Notes: generated by a model not told the origin, from the letters alone. A DNA stretch of 64,000 bases from Saturnia japonica (GCA_033032175.1 CM065310.1:7812001-7876000), one strand, 5' to 3'; counted from the stretch's first letter, positions 46,735-57,830 are shown. Translations and numbers: made by a program.

Positions 46735-46960
46735 TTTTCGTAGTAAGGGAATAAAATGATAGAATAGAAGACTCCCTCTCTGTACATCCACAAAATTATT
46801 AATATGATTATGAACTGTAAATATTATTTATACAGTTGAAAAAATAAGATAAATGCGATTGAGTTGCTTACCGGTTCTTGACTCGAGTCGATGACTGGGA
46901 TGTTTTCCGATCCGGTAGTATTATGTTGACGTTCATAAGTGCCCTCTTAGGACCTAAATT
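46735..46960 (+). repeat. LINE family K 3' UTR copy
   Basis: Landmarks: 'gactccctctctgtacatcc' (46771-46790), 'gagttgcttaccggttcttg', 'gatccggtagtattatg' and 'gttcataagtgccctcttag'. It provides the consensus that shows the start of the 820-bp duplication (51572) is also K UTR. Confidence 0.6.
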
Positions 46961-47454
46961 GAATTTAAAAAAATACATCTTAATTTTGAATGTAATTATT
47001 TAATTATAATAATAATTAATCATATTACATATAACGCCAATTACTATTAAATTAGTACTTTATAAGTTCTTGCAATAAACCTTTGATGTATAAGACAGTG
47101 TATTATCATACCACAAAGTATTACACAACACAAACATACATTCTTATTGTATAACCCGTATCAAATCATTCCAGTTACCCACTTAAAGTTGCGTTGCCTG
47201 TCAAAGTGTCCAACTCATAACGCAGGTAATTTTTACAAACTTTATTGAGCACTTACTGTAGTCCCTAGTACAAGTACGTAAAGTATGATACTTTGTTCTA
47301 AAACGATGTTTGTAAATTTGTAAGTTTGATCCGATGTTATTGCCTCTTGTCCAACTGTCGGTCGATGGAATGACGAGTGACACAACTTCTTTATTATTAA
47401 GAATACAATGGTAGTTTGCGTTGACGTTTGTTATGAACTAGTTATAAATGAATC
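46961..47454. other. AT-rich interval, no gene recognised
   Basis: Nothing recognised. Confidence 0.4.
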
Positions 47455-47600
47455 TAACAGTAGTCTCCCAGCTAACGTGTTTCTGCCTTGCTATGATATT
47501 GGGTTCTTCAAACGAGGAGTGAAGAGGTCGCCGTTGCTTGTAATCTGTACCGTTCTTACCGTCAGGTGCTATACAAGCATTTTGCCGACCTAGTATAAAA
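47455..47600 (+). pseudogene. LINE ORF2 C-terminal scrap
   Basis: Plus-strand frame reads NSSLPANVFLPCYDIGFFKR and then GVKRSPLLVICTV before a stop near 47593. The LPANVFLPxYDIGxFKR run is the usual closing motif of a widespread insect LINE ORF2. No catalytic region is present. Confidence 0.6.
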
Positions 47601-47649
47601 AAATATATCTAGAAGTACCAGTAACATTTGAAAAAATATTTTTGTGTTT

Positions 47650-47740
47650 TATAGCAAATTTATTAAGGCAAGTTATAGGCTATATAAATTAACGCTATGA
47701 CTCTGAAGAGCGGATCAGAAAACAAGAATGACAAGCGTGA
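47650..47740 (+). repeat. Repeat B scrap
   Basis: 'gcaagttataggctatataa' and 'ctgaagagcggatcag' follow the B order. Confidence 0.45.
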
Positions 47741-49154
47741 TTTGTTCTACGGGGGCTAAGTGTCCTATCTATAAAATAATAAATAAATTATTAGGACACA
47801 AATTCATACGCGACCATTTATTCCAAACTAAGCAAAGCTTGTATCATGGTACCTACCTTAATTATTTTAATCTTTCAATGTTTTTTGTTTTGTTTTTTAT
47901 TATTATTATTTAAGCCCTAAAGCTTAACAATATACAGTTTAGATTCTTCTTTGGTCTTATTACTGAAAAATATTTAAAAACAATCACTAATTTGTTAAAC
48001 CGACTCTCTTGCCATTTATTCTATGTTTCTGGTATTTTCATCCGTAAACTTTAAGCAAGTGTCATAATAAATATAAATATTTTTGTCTCAATCTGTGGTA
48101 TAACAAAGGAAATTGAAAATTTAAATAAACTCTTGACACAAGTAAGTTATTCATTGAGGCCATTCCAATGAGCCCAGACTCGATATTTCCGCTGTAAGTT
48201 GGTGAAGAGTTAGGTATCCTGCAGATACCAGATGATGCTTCACCATCAGCTCAATATTCCTATATTCTTCTAATATTATTGAAGTAACCGAGTAACAAAT
48301 TTCATCTCGATCAGATCTGTGATACATGTCGACATCTATTTATCAACTAGAAATGACTGAACAGGTGTTCATCAATAAGGCTATATATATTGGTTAAGAA
48401 CGCCCACAAACAAGTTCAAACCCTTTCAAACAAAAAAACTACATCAAAATTGGTTCAGCCGTTTGGGAGCTACAATGTCACAGACAGACACATGAGCCAC
48501 TTTTTACGTCGGAGGTTAAAAATAACACGACCTTAAAATAATATTTTACAGAGTCACGTCAATCTAAGGTCTGCACAGGGAGGTTGAAATGTGTTATTTA
48601 TTCAAAGTTATGTCACCCGTCATCTAGGTAATGACTTAATCGGTTAATTTCGTTGAGCCAGTCGATTTTCGTGGCTCGAAAGTGGCATGAACCGAGCGCT
48701 TTATCGCGTGCCTAGTCACGTTTCACGCCATGGGAAATAACCTCAATTTTTTATTTTATTTTTTGCATGACTAATTATATCCCAATGTGTATTTGATACG
48801 TAATGGTATAATTTATGGACACTTAAGTTACTAATGTGTTTTATAATTTTTGCATGTGCAATTGAACTTCTAGTGTAGGTAACTAATTATTTAAACTGTT
48901 TTAATGTTGCAGATAACAATTTAACCGTAAGTTTTTATATTGTTAGTTTAGTTTTATATTACTCCATATAAGTTTTTTTGCCCTTTCCAGTAGTCAATAG
49001 CTCGATTAAAACGCAATCTATCTCATTCAGTGATAATATGATTACCTACTCCATGAAAAAAATATTTAGATCTACTAACTTTCATGACGGTCAGTCAAAC
49101 GGTTTGCTGTTTATCAATCACCAAATTGTTTTCATCAATTTAAAGTACATAATA
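47741..49154. other. AT-rich interval with one repeat tail
   Basis: 48270-48525 looks like an old repeat ending 'tacgtcggaggttaaaaata' after 'ttggttcagccgtttgggag'. 48610-48740 is less AT-rich and unidentified. Confidence 0.4.
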
Positions 49155-49229
49155 ATAACGATAAACCCGATCGAGTTTCTTGCCGGTTTTTATCAATAAC
49201 TGGGATTTTTTTGAACCGGTTATAGTGTA
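49155..49229 (+). repeat. LINE family K 3' UTR, left part of split copy
   Basis: Reads 'gataaacccgatcgagtttc', 'ttgccgg', 'gaaccggttatagtg'. The continuation (tgacatttataagagcc and onward) lies at 51572-51625, after the inserted transposon. Confidence 0.65.
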
Positions 49230-49251
49230 TACCCGTGCGCGATAAGTTGAG
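49230..49251. repeat. Left terminal inverted repeat
   Basis: 22 bp; one mismatch (G versus A at the 12th base) to the complement of 51549-51570. Confidence 0.85.
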
Positions 49252-49800
49252 TTCGCCTAGAATACAACCCTCCGCCCGCTACCTCTGTAACTTCCCTTGA
49301 AGCTCCCGTGTTGTACTGTAGCCAACGCCATTTTTTTTACATCTTAGTCTCGTACTGGCTTATGTCACGCAACGACGACATGCTCCGATTTTGTAATCTT
49401 ATTTGATGCTGTTTCGTTGATAGTTATTAGAGTTACTGCTATATTTTATTGTTAAGTTTATTGTTATAATGAAAGGTAAAACTTTACATAGGGATGAGAA
49501 AAATCTCGTGTTAAAAGTGTTGGACTTTTTGAAAATGAAAAACGGAACAAACGGGTGTGTTTACCTGTTTATCAGTCAGTAAAAAGAACCTGTATGGCAA
49601 CGGGAGTTTCGAAAGCCACGTTACTGAGAATCAAAAGTGAAGCCAAGCGCTTAGGAACTGCTTAACCGACACCTGGTAGTTCTACAGCGGAGAATAAAAT
49701 TAAATTGTCGACTACAGTTAAAAAACGCAAACCAAAGAACAATATAATACAACTGAACAGTTTCGACTTATTCGCTACCAGAAACATTGTGGATAGTTTT

Positions 49801-50060
49801 TATACTGTTCGAAAAGAAATACCCACTTTGAAAAAGATATTAACTGTGGCTAAAAGATATCTTAATTTCCAAGGGAAAAAACATATTTAAGAAAAGTCTT
49901 AGTACACAAATTAGGCTACAAATTTAAGAAATGTAAGGATGCGAGATATTTTATACTGCTTCGAAAAGAAATACCCGACATTCAAAAAGCTATTAACTGT
50001 GGCTAAAAGATATCTTAATTTCCAAGGGAAAAAACATATTTTGAACTGACTACAGTGTTA
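49801..50060 (+). repeat. Partial tandem duplication inside the transposase
   Basis: The about 105-bp block at 49801-49905 recurs at 49952-50060 (period about 151 bp), including 'ttaactgtggctaaaagata' and 'ccaagggaaaaaacatat'. The copies differ at several bases, so the duplication is not brand new. Confidence 0.85.
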
Positions 50061-50297
50061 GTACACAAATTAGGGCTACTAATCGTCAGAACATGTAAGC
50101 CGCTGCGAGCTATTTTTGCTTCAAAATCCGGACATTGGTAGCTTGGCGGGCAAGGTACCTACGACTTCTTAAGGAGAATGACGACCTAGATGCCGCAAAA
50201 AGACCAGTCATCTATATCGACGAAACCTGGATTCGTGGAAACATGGATCACATTACACAGTGAGCAAATGCTGGACAAACAGTACAGATGCATCAGT

Positions 50298-50318
50298 AAA
50301 AAAAAAAAAAAAAAAAAA
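50298..50318. repeat. A21 homopolymer in transposase pseudogene
   Basis: 21 consecutive A, where relatives have a short linker before GQRWVIFHAGG. Probably slippage, or a sequencing/assembly problem. Confidence 0.9.
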
Positions 50319-51548
50319 CATAGTGCCGGTCAAAGATGGGTGATCTTTCATGCAGGAGGGGAGAATGGGTTCGTGAATGGGGCTGCATTAGTATACAAAT
50401 GTAAAAGTAATTCAGGAGACTACCATTATGAAATGAATACGACAAATTTTTAAAAGTGGATTATAGAAAAATGTTTTCCCAATTTGCCACCCAATAGCAT
50501 AGTGGTACTAGATAATGAACCCTACCACTCTAAATAAATAAATAAACCACAAGTGTTACAAAAAAATATGTTATCAGACAATGGTTATTAGACCACAACA
50601 TACCGTTCGACGAAAAAATGAGAAAAACCCGAGTTATACAATTTATTATATATAAATAAACCACCAAAACGATATAATATGATATATATAAAGAAAATGA
50701 CCATGAAGTTGTACGCTTACCACCTTATATGTATGACCTGAACCCAATTGAATACATATGGAATTTAATAAAGCAAAGAGTAGCGGACAAAAATATAAAT
50801 CAATTCGATAAAGAAATAGAAAATTATTATGGGATACCTTTAACAGCATAACTGAAAGCGACTGGCAAAAAGAAGTAAACCATGTAGACAGGCTCATACA
50901 AAAATATTGGGATGATGACCTACCGCAAGAAGCAAATGAAACACAAATTATAATAAATTTCCAGTCAGATACCTCTTCTGAAAGTGAAGGATTCAGTAGA
51001 GACGAAGAACCCGAATTAGAAGGAGTAGAGCCACTTATCAGTGACGATGACTAATTTTAATATTATTATAATAAATACTTACATAAACTTAAACTTTGTT
51101 TTTATTAATTACAACATCACTTTTAGTAAACATAATTAAATGTCGAGTTAAAGTTTAGAAACGTTCCGCCCGCTAGCCGTTATTGATAAAGGGATGCCGC
51201 TCGAATGGAGGTAGCTGGGACAACAAATCCTAAATAATATTTTGTATGATTTTCTTAACCTCTCCCTTATTACCTGTTATTGACAAAGCCATTTTACTGT
51301 TACATAGAGGCCAGCTCAGTTCCATAAGGCCTATAAGTGCGAGCGAGAGGTCTGATAAAATATATTTATGACTCGGTTCGCACGCTTGTAATAGCTCAAG
51401 TATAATAAATATAAGGCGGCGTTGTTCCGAGTACAACAATCGTTACATTAAAAAAAAATAGCAGAGACAAAGTCGCGGTGGAAACTTGTGATATTTTTTT
51501 GTGCACAGTACAACCATGCGTCTGCGGCGCGGCGTCACCGCCCCAGGT

Positions 51549-51570
51549 CTCAACTTATTGCGCACGGGTA
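51549..51570. repeat. Right terminal inverted repeat
   Basis: 22 bp, pairs with 49230-49251. One extra G (51571) precedes the flanking TA. Confidence 0.85.
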
Positions 51571-51571
51571 G

Positions 51572-52395
51572 TACTGACATTTATAAGAGCCTTGTTAGAG
51601 ACTAAACTGGATAAAATATTTTTGATTTTGTCTTAAATATTTATTGTACATACTAATATCCATTTTTATAATATTTATAATTTATGTAGATTTAACAATG
51701 TTATAAATATTTGAAGATTGAACCGTTAAATTCAGAGTAATGTATCTTTACATTGATGTTTGATAACTTTACACAATTTTACTATACATATTAGTTTTTA
51801 ATAATAGAGAAAATTCACTCATTTAAAAGGGCATATGATTAATTATTTAGAGATGATGTATGTAAAACGTATGTTCCCAAGAAAGTTTGTAAATAAAAAT
51901 TGTAAAATTGTGGATATAGTAAAATATACGATATGGTTTACACATTGTTCGCTAATTTAATAAGTCATAAAACTTATAATTCGGAAGCCTACCTCTCCAA
52001 TTAAATCAGAAGTAAAGTAATATATCACTTTTAATTATATTTGCTAAGTCATTTTAAAGTAAGTAACTATTTAATATCATATACAAAAAATATGAGTCCG
52101 ATTTCACGGCGCGATACACCAGATGAGAGTTCCTAATTAATTAACAACGATCGCGTAGAAACTTTAGTAATTAATAGAAACGCGGTTCCCGAAACTTAGA
52201 TAACCCTTTGTGAAGTTCACGTATTAATCCAGCAAGAAGACAATGAGAACTTGCTTTCAGAGGAAATTGATACTTGTGCCTATAGATCTATTTAATATGC
52301 AAATCATCCGAACATATTATTACATACTTTTATAATAATAGGTTTTTCTTTTCCAAACATATGCTTGTTATTTTAGTAATATGCACAGCATCCTC
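51572..52395. repeat. 820-bp direct duplication, left copy
   Basis: 824 bp, nearly identical to 56092-56909: about five substitutions, a 7-bp indel near 51755 and a 1-bp indel. It starts with the TA that flanks the DD~80E transposon and with the last ~50 bp of a K-family LINE UTR. No gene lies in it. Confidence 0.93.
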
Positions 52396-52434
52396 TTTCA
52401 GTTACCGATCCAAGGGTGTATTCACAGGTTTACA
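52396..52434. repeat. Filler DNA copied from Copia pol
   Basis: 52409-52434 is a 26-bp exact copy of 53270-53295 in the reverse transcriptase region. The preceding bases (from cctctttca at about 52393) loosely match the sequence just before it at 53246. It lies between the 820-bp repeat and the Copia LTR remnant. Confidence 0.8.
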
Positions 52435-52556
52435 AAAATAATGTACGATTGAACTTTAGATATAAGATTTAATATAGACAAGATGAAGGTACAAGTTTTA
52501 CACAGTAACAGTCAGTGTTGCCATATTACAATTGTTTTGATTATACCAATATAACA
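52435..52556 (-). repeat. Copia 3' LTR, partial
   Basis: On the minus strand the LTR begins TGTTATATTGG at 52556, right after a polypurine tract TTAAGGGCAGG (52567-52557), and continues about 120 bp before the junction with filler DNA. No matching 5' LTR exists in the window, so its full length is unknown. Confidence 0.65.
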
Positions 52557-52568
52557 CCTGCCCTTAAA

Positions 52569-55500
52569 CTAAACAATCTGTATACCAAGATGAGAAACAC
52601 AATTATAATATTTATCTTTACTTAAACATTTAGTCAAGACATCTGCAGGCATATATTCAGTAGATAAATATTCTAATTTAACAATTTTATCTTTTACAAC
52701 TTCTCTTATATAATGATGCCTAATATCTATGTGCTTACTGCGGCTATGATTAATTTGACTATTACAAATTTTTTGTGCTGATTGACTATCATTATACAAT
52801 GTCACGGATAAGTGTTTGCCTAAACATTCATAGAGAAAACTTCTAATAAATTTAGCTTCTTTCGCTCCTTCGCACAATGCCATGTATTCCGCCTCTGTAC
52901 TCGATAGAGCCACAGTCCTTTGCTTACGGCTCTCCCATGACACTGCGGAGTTACCTATTTTAAAAATGTAACCAGTATAAGATCGACGGTCCAGCTGGTT
53001 TGATGCCCAATCTGCATCAACATATCCTTTAACAAGTAGATTTTTCATATGTTATATTATAGTCTATAGTGCCCTTTAGATATCGCAAGACTCTCTTAGC
53101 CGCTTTCCAGTGTATATCTGAGTGACAATTATTAAACTGGCTCAATAAGCTTGCTGCATGTGCAATGTCAGGTCTGGTACAAACAGCTATGTACATAATA
53201 CATCCAACGAGGCTTCTATACTTTGAATCAAGATCAGTTTGGTCACCTCTTTCAAGTTTCATGCCGCACTCCAAGGGTGTATTCACAGGTTTACAGTCCC
53301 CCATATTAAATAATTGTAATACTTTTTGAATATAATTTTTCTGATCAAGAGTAATTTTGTTTTGTTTTTGATTTAATCGCATACCTAACACATGTGTAGC
53401 TCGGCCAAGATCTTTCATTTCGAATTTTTTCATTAGTTCCTCCTTCAGCTTTTTCTTTTCAGGTGTATCCTTACAAAAAATTAATATATCGTCGACATAC
53501 AGGGCTAATATAATGAGATTACCAGCGATGTCACACTTTATGTAAACACAAGGCTCACTATGTGTTTTTCTAAACTGAAGGTTGGTTAAGGCACTATCAA
53601 TCTTATCATACCAGGCCTTTGATGCCTGCTTAAGTCCATATATTGCTTTATTCTATTTGAATACATGGTTTTCTTTACCATTTATTTTATATCCATCAGG
53701 CTGTTCCATATACACAGTCTCCAGTAAGTCCCCATTCAAGAAGGTTGTTTTGACATCCATATGGTCAATGTGCAAGTCCAAATTGACTGCCAGGGCAATT
53801 AATGTACGTATAGTGGAGTATCTTACCACTGGTGAGTAGGTTTCCTTGTAGTCAATCCCATACTCTTGGGTAAATCCTTTAGTCACCAGACGTGCTTTAT
53901 AACGTAGGAACTGACCTTCTGATCCTAGTTTCTTCTTAAAAACCCATTTACATTTAACAGCTTTCTTTCCTGCAGGTAGTAATGTTAAGTTCCAAGCCTT
54001 ATTCTTTTCAAATGACTTATACTCATCTTCAATAGCTTCCCTCCATTGGTTTTTATTGGGTCCTGACAGCGCTTCCATTATAGTCTGTGGTTCTACATTG
54101 TAACTTGCTGCTGTCATGGCAACCACAGTATTTACAGATTCTTCATAGTCACTTAATCCTTGATCCTCAGTCATATTGGGGTTCCAAGTGACATCATTGA
54201 GGTCATCTGTAGAGCTAGAGTTAGAAGTACTTGTAATGGATGTGTGCAAATCAGATAATTCTATAACAGGTGATGTATTGATATCAATATTTTCATTAGT
54301 ATTTACATCATCTATTTCACCATTAGTGAGATTTAATTGATAATCATTAGTGTAATTTTCTTGGTTTATTTTCAAATCTTTATACATTTTCCCTTCTAAG
54401 AATTGTACATCTCTAGATTTTATACATTTTGAAGGATTTTGTGGATTAATTAGCCTATATCCTTTTGATTCAGTACAATATCCCACAAAGATATATTGTT
54501 TACTCTTTGCATCTAATTTTTTGCGTTTTTCACTGGGAATCATTCCATAGGCAACACAGCCAAATATTCTTAAGTTAGACAAATTAACTTTATTACCAGT
54601 CCATTTTTCTTCGAGTGTGGTACCTCTTACTGCCTTGCTTGGAGACTTGTTTTTAATGAATATTGCTGTATTCAACGCCTCTGCCCAGAACCTCCGGTCT
54701 AGTCCAGAATCTTGCAGCATGCATCGTCCTGCCTCCATAATTGTGCGATTGGCCCGTTCCGCTACACCATTCTGTTGTGGTGAGTAAGGCACAGTCGTCT
54801 GATGCTCGATACCATGCTCTTGTAGAAATTTCTGGAACTGTTTATTAATATACTCACGACCATTATCTGTTCTTAGCATCTTTATTTTTAAATTAGTTTG
54901 ATTTTCAACCAAACTTTTGAATAATTTAAATACAGACAATACTTCATCTTTATTATTAATAAAGTAACCAAATGTCATTCTCGTGAAATCATCTATGAAT
55001 GTTAATAAATATTTAGCACCACTAAATGAGGAAACAGACATAGGTCCACAAAGATCAGAATGTATAAGACCAAGTTTCTCTGTGGCTCTACTATAAGACT
55101 GCTTTGTTTCCTCTCTATACAAGCTACACAGGGAACATGTTTATTATTAGTATAATTAATTCCACTGGCCATACCTTGTTTTAGTAAGTTCATGCTTCGT
55201 TTATTCAAGTGTCCAAGTCGGCGATGCCATAATTCCTCAGATGGGCTCGCCTCACACACATTCACAGCTTGTACTCGCTCAGAGGGCCCCGTGTCCTGGA
55301 TCTCTGGCTCAACCGAAGCCATTGATTGACAAGTCGCAGCTAGCTCGCGTTCATTCGCTGAACGTTGACTTGATCCGTCCAATTGGTAGACACCATTAAC
55401 CTTCGTAGCAGTGGCAACTGTGATTTTGCCACAATAAACATTACACTTTTGTTTGTCAAAATGCACATCAAGTCCCTTTGAAGCCATTTTTCCGACAGAT

Positions 55501-56078
55501 TTAAGATTTGTTGACAATCCCGGCACATGAATAACCTCACATAATTTTGTAGTTTGTGTGTGTCCTGCCAACGACAATACTACTTCACCGTGTCCTTCAC
55601 TATGCATCTTTTGATTATTGGCTACTGTTACTAACCGCGGAGTATCCACAACATAATTTTGTAATAAACATTTGTTGTTTGTCATATGACAAGTTGCTCC
55701 AGAGTCGACATACCAAGCGTTCGAGTTTATGTCTACAGATAATGCAGTCAATAACGTTCCGTTCCATGCCTTTTCACATTTTTCACTGCGTTGATTACTA
55801 TAGTTTGCCTTCGTTGGACAATTCTTAGCATAATGACCCGGTTTTTTACATACAAAACATTTAACTTTTGAAGAATATTTGTTGACACGTTTTGTAGACC
55901 GGTTTGTGAACATCGCACTTTCTTCACTCTTGTCTCTTCGTAAATTTTCTTGTAATAATTTACTTTTTACAATTTCACTACACAATTTAATGTTCGAATT
56001 TTCTAATGCCATAATGAGCGGATCATAATCCGGCGGTAAACCGCTTAACATTAACACTGATAGAAAATCATCATCCAA
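52569..56078 (-). pseudogene. Copia gag-pol polyprotein, broken
   Basis: Order on the minus strand: gag end with the UBN2-like run LSGLPPDYDPLIMALE; zinc knuckle CFVCKKPGHYAKNC; protease DSGATCH (WYVDSGATCHMTN); pre-integrase zinc region (ELWHRRLGHLN then CVAC); a frameshift at about 55090-55115; integrase core (FIDDFTRMTFGYF, RTDNGREYIN, PQQNGVAER); reverse transcriptase (KWVFKKKLGSEGQF, KARLVTKGF, HMDVKTTFLNGDL); one TAG at 53655-53653; NKAIYGLKQA and the catalytic YVDD (53499-53488); a second frameshift at about 53035-53050; RNase H (YVDADWASN, LSSTEAEYMAL, NDSQSAQKI, HIDIRHHYIRE, ADVLTK), ending at TAG 52571-52569. Only one stop and two frameshifts interrupt it, so decay is limited; all catalytic motifs I looked for are present. 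Confidence 0.9.
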
Positions 56079-56091
56079 TGGAGCATTTATT

Positions 56092-56909
56092 TACTGACAT
56101 TTATAAGAGCCTTGTTAGAGACTAAACTGGATAAAATATTTTTGATTTTGACTTAAATATTTATTGTACATACTAATATCCATTTTTATAATATTTATAA
56201 TTTATGTAGATTTAACAATGTTATAAATATTTGAAGATTGAACCGTTAAATTCAGATTAATGTATCTTTACATCAATAACTTTACACAATTTTACTATAC
56301 ATATTAGTTTTTAATAATAGAGAAAATTCACTCATTTAAAAGGGCATATGATTAATTATTTAGAGATGATGTATGTAAAACGTATTGTTCCCAAGAAAGT
56401 TTGTAAATAAAAATTGTAAAATTGTGGATATAGTAAAATATACGATATGGTTTACACAATGTTCGCTAATTTAATAAGTCATAAAACTTATAATTCGGAA
56501 GCCTACCTCTCCAATTAAATCAGAAGTAAAGTAATATATCACTTTTAATTATATTCGCTAAGTCATTTTAAAGTAAGTAACTATTTAATATCATATACAA
56601 AAAATATGAGTCCGATTTCACGGCGCGATACACCAGATGAGAGTTCCTAATTAATTAACAACGATCGCGTAGAAACTTTAGTAATTAATAGAAACGCGGT
56701 TCCCGAAACTTAGATAACCCTTTGTGAAGTTCACGTATTAATCCAGCAAGAAGACAATGAGAACTTGCTTTCAGAGGAAATTGATACTTGTGCCTATAGA
56801 TCTATTTAATATGCAAATCATCCGAACATATTATTACATACTTTTATAATAATAGGTTTTTCTTTTCCAAACATATGCTTGTTATTTTAGTAATATGCAC
56901 AGCATCCTC
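56092..56909. repeat. 820-bp direct duplication, right copy
   Basis: 818 bp, partner of 51572-52395. Its first two bases (TA) abut the truncated Copia gag. After 56909 the sequence is unrelated to what follows the left copy. Confidence 0.93.
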
Positions 56910-56931
56910 GTTTCTATGATAACCAGTTATA

Positions 56932-56985
56932 ATCTATCTATAGTATCTATAGCATATCTCTATAGATAGATAGATAGATGGTGTT
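56932..56985. repeat. Imperfect GATA/TATC inverted tract
   Basis: 'ctatctatagtatctatag' followed by 'tctatagatagatagatag', able to fold into a hairpin. Confidence 0.8.
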
Positions 56986-57019
56986 GGTATGGTATGGGGG
57001 TCTAACTTTACTGAATTAA

Positions 57020-57590
57020 TGATGGCTTTTTATATGCATACATAGATACATCACGCCTCTTTCCCAATGGGGTAGGCAGAGACTACGTCCTTCCGCTTAC
57101 TACGATCCTGGCATACATCATTTACTTCTACAATATTCGTCAATCTTTTCACGAACGTTCGTCTAGTCCTTCCTCTTCCAATGCTCCCATTCACACTCGC
57201 CTTATAAATTTGTTTAGTAATTATTCCTTCATTCATTCTCTCTACATGCCCAAACCATCTAAGCACCCCTTTCTCAATCCGTTTTATTATATCGTCTTTC
57301 ACACCATAAAGTTCTTTTATCACATTATTTCTTATCCTGCTACTCAATTTCACTCCTTTTAGCGTTCTCATTTTAGCGTTCTACTATATTTATACTTTCA
57401 TGCTTTTTCTGTTACACCCAGATTTCACTTCCGTACGTAAGTGTTGAATCTAACACTGCTCTATGCACAGCCAGCCGAGCGTTCGTAGAATTTTTTTGTC
57501 TGTTCATAAAGGTGTGCACGTCTCATTCACCATGTTACGGGTATATACTCTCCTTTCTATATCACTTTTAATTTCATGATAGCTTTTTTG
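57020..57590 (-). pseudogene. Third RTE/BovB-type LINE lineage, ORF2 3' part
   Basis: On the minus strand an open frame from 57371 reads MRTLKGVKLSSRIRNNVI, ELYGVKDDIIKRIEKG, VLRWFGHVERMNEGI, RGRTRRTFVKRL and VSAYPIGKEA, stopping at 57051. The LRWFGHVERM block is the usual C-terminal signature of this RTE-like lineage. Upstream (57590-57380) broken frames still show DIERRVYTRNMVNE and an LRTxVKSGC-like run, so decay is mostly outside the last 107 codons. The 3' end carries an ATGTATC-type tail near 57030-57050. The reverse transcriptase core is missing. Confidence 0.75.
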
Positions 57591-57644
57591 GAATTAGATT
57601 TTGGCAATATCTAGTAAGTAGTAAGTTCTCTTTTGTTCATAATC

Positions 57645-57830
57645 TTACCTGATGTTAATCGTGGTCCTAGAAAGACTGACTCTTATGTACAGCTGCTAGG
57701 TGCTTGGCGACAGATTTTCAACTTGAGGATGGTAGTAGCTAGTCAGGCGAGCTTTACAATTTCCCCGTCATGGTGTTTCCTTCAGCGAAAGCTCAGGCTC
57801 ATGCTACCATTGAGCCAAGGGAGGTATTGT
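57645..57830 (-). repeat. tRNA-derived SINE, shortened
   Basis: Body 'ggtgcttggcgacagatttt' and 'caacttgaggatggtag'. The head is shortened, joining 'agctcaggctcatg' to 'ctaccattgagccaagg', so the B-box is deleted. Confidence 0.7.

Larger units (their letters stand above)
49469..51054 (+). pseudogene. DDE transposase, DD~80E type, badly broken
   Basis: The ATG at 49469 (MKGKTLHRDEKNLVLKVLDF) is followed by frameshifts and stops. Recognisable pieces in order: helix-turn-helix region (ATGVSKATLLRIKSEAKR); RNIVDSFYTVRKEIPTLKK then LNFQGKKHI; VIYIDETWI with the first Asp at 50219-50221; HYTVSKCW; GQRWVIFHAGGENGF and SGDYHYEMN; IVVLDNEPYHS with the second Asp at 50511-50513; RLPPYMYDLNPIEYIW with Glu at 50750-50752; then a C-terminus ending PLISDDD at TAA 51052-51054. 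The DDE residues are all present, but the gene has several shifts, an internal duplication (49801-50060) and a 21-A run (50298-50318). Family membership is clear from the order of motifs. Confidence 0.8.
49230..51571 (+). mobile_element. IS630/Tc1/mariner-type transposon with long D-E spacing
   Basis: Ends are 22-bp inverted repeats with one mismatch (49230-49251 and 51549-51570; outer bases TACCCGTGCGC). TA flanks both sides (49228-49229 and 51572-51573) and interrupts a K-family LINE 3' UTR. The length is 2.34 kb. It contains one transposase pseudogene on the plus strand. About 80 residues separate the second Asp and the Glu, which recalls the DD82E ('Sailor') branch as I remember it rather than ordinary DD34-41 elements. 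Confidence 0.82.
52435..56091 (-). mobile_element. Truncated Copia LTR retrotransposon
   Basis: Minus strand, 3.66 kb: partial gag, protease, integrase, reverse transcriptase, RNase H, polypurine tract and part of one LTR. The 5' LTR, primer-binding site and first part of gag are missing; the element begins abruptly at 56091, at the edge of the right 820-bp repeat. Order integrase before reverse transcriptase defines the Ty1/Copia superfamily. It is an ordinary insect retrotransposon, not an infectious agent. Confidence 0.9.

Noticed and set aside
51572..56909. The 820-bp direct repeats as the Copia LTRs
   Set aside because: They do not begin or end TG...CA, the polypurine tract lies at 52557-52567 next to a different sequence that does start TGTT, and the left repeat is separated from it by pol-derived filler. 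The repeat also begins with LINE UTR sequence.
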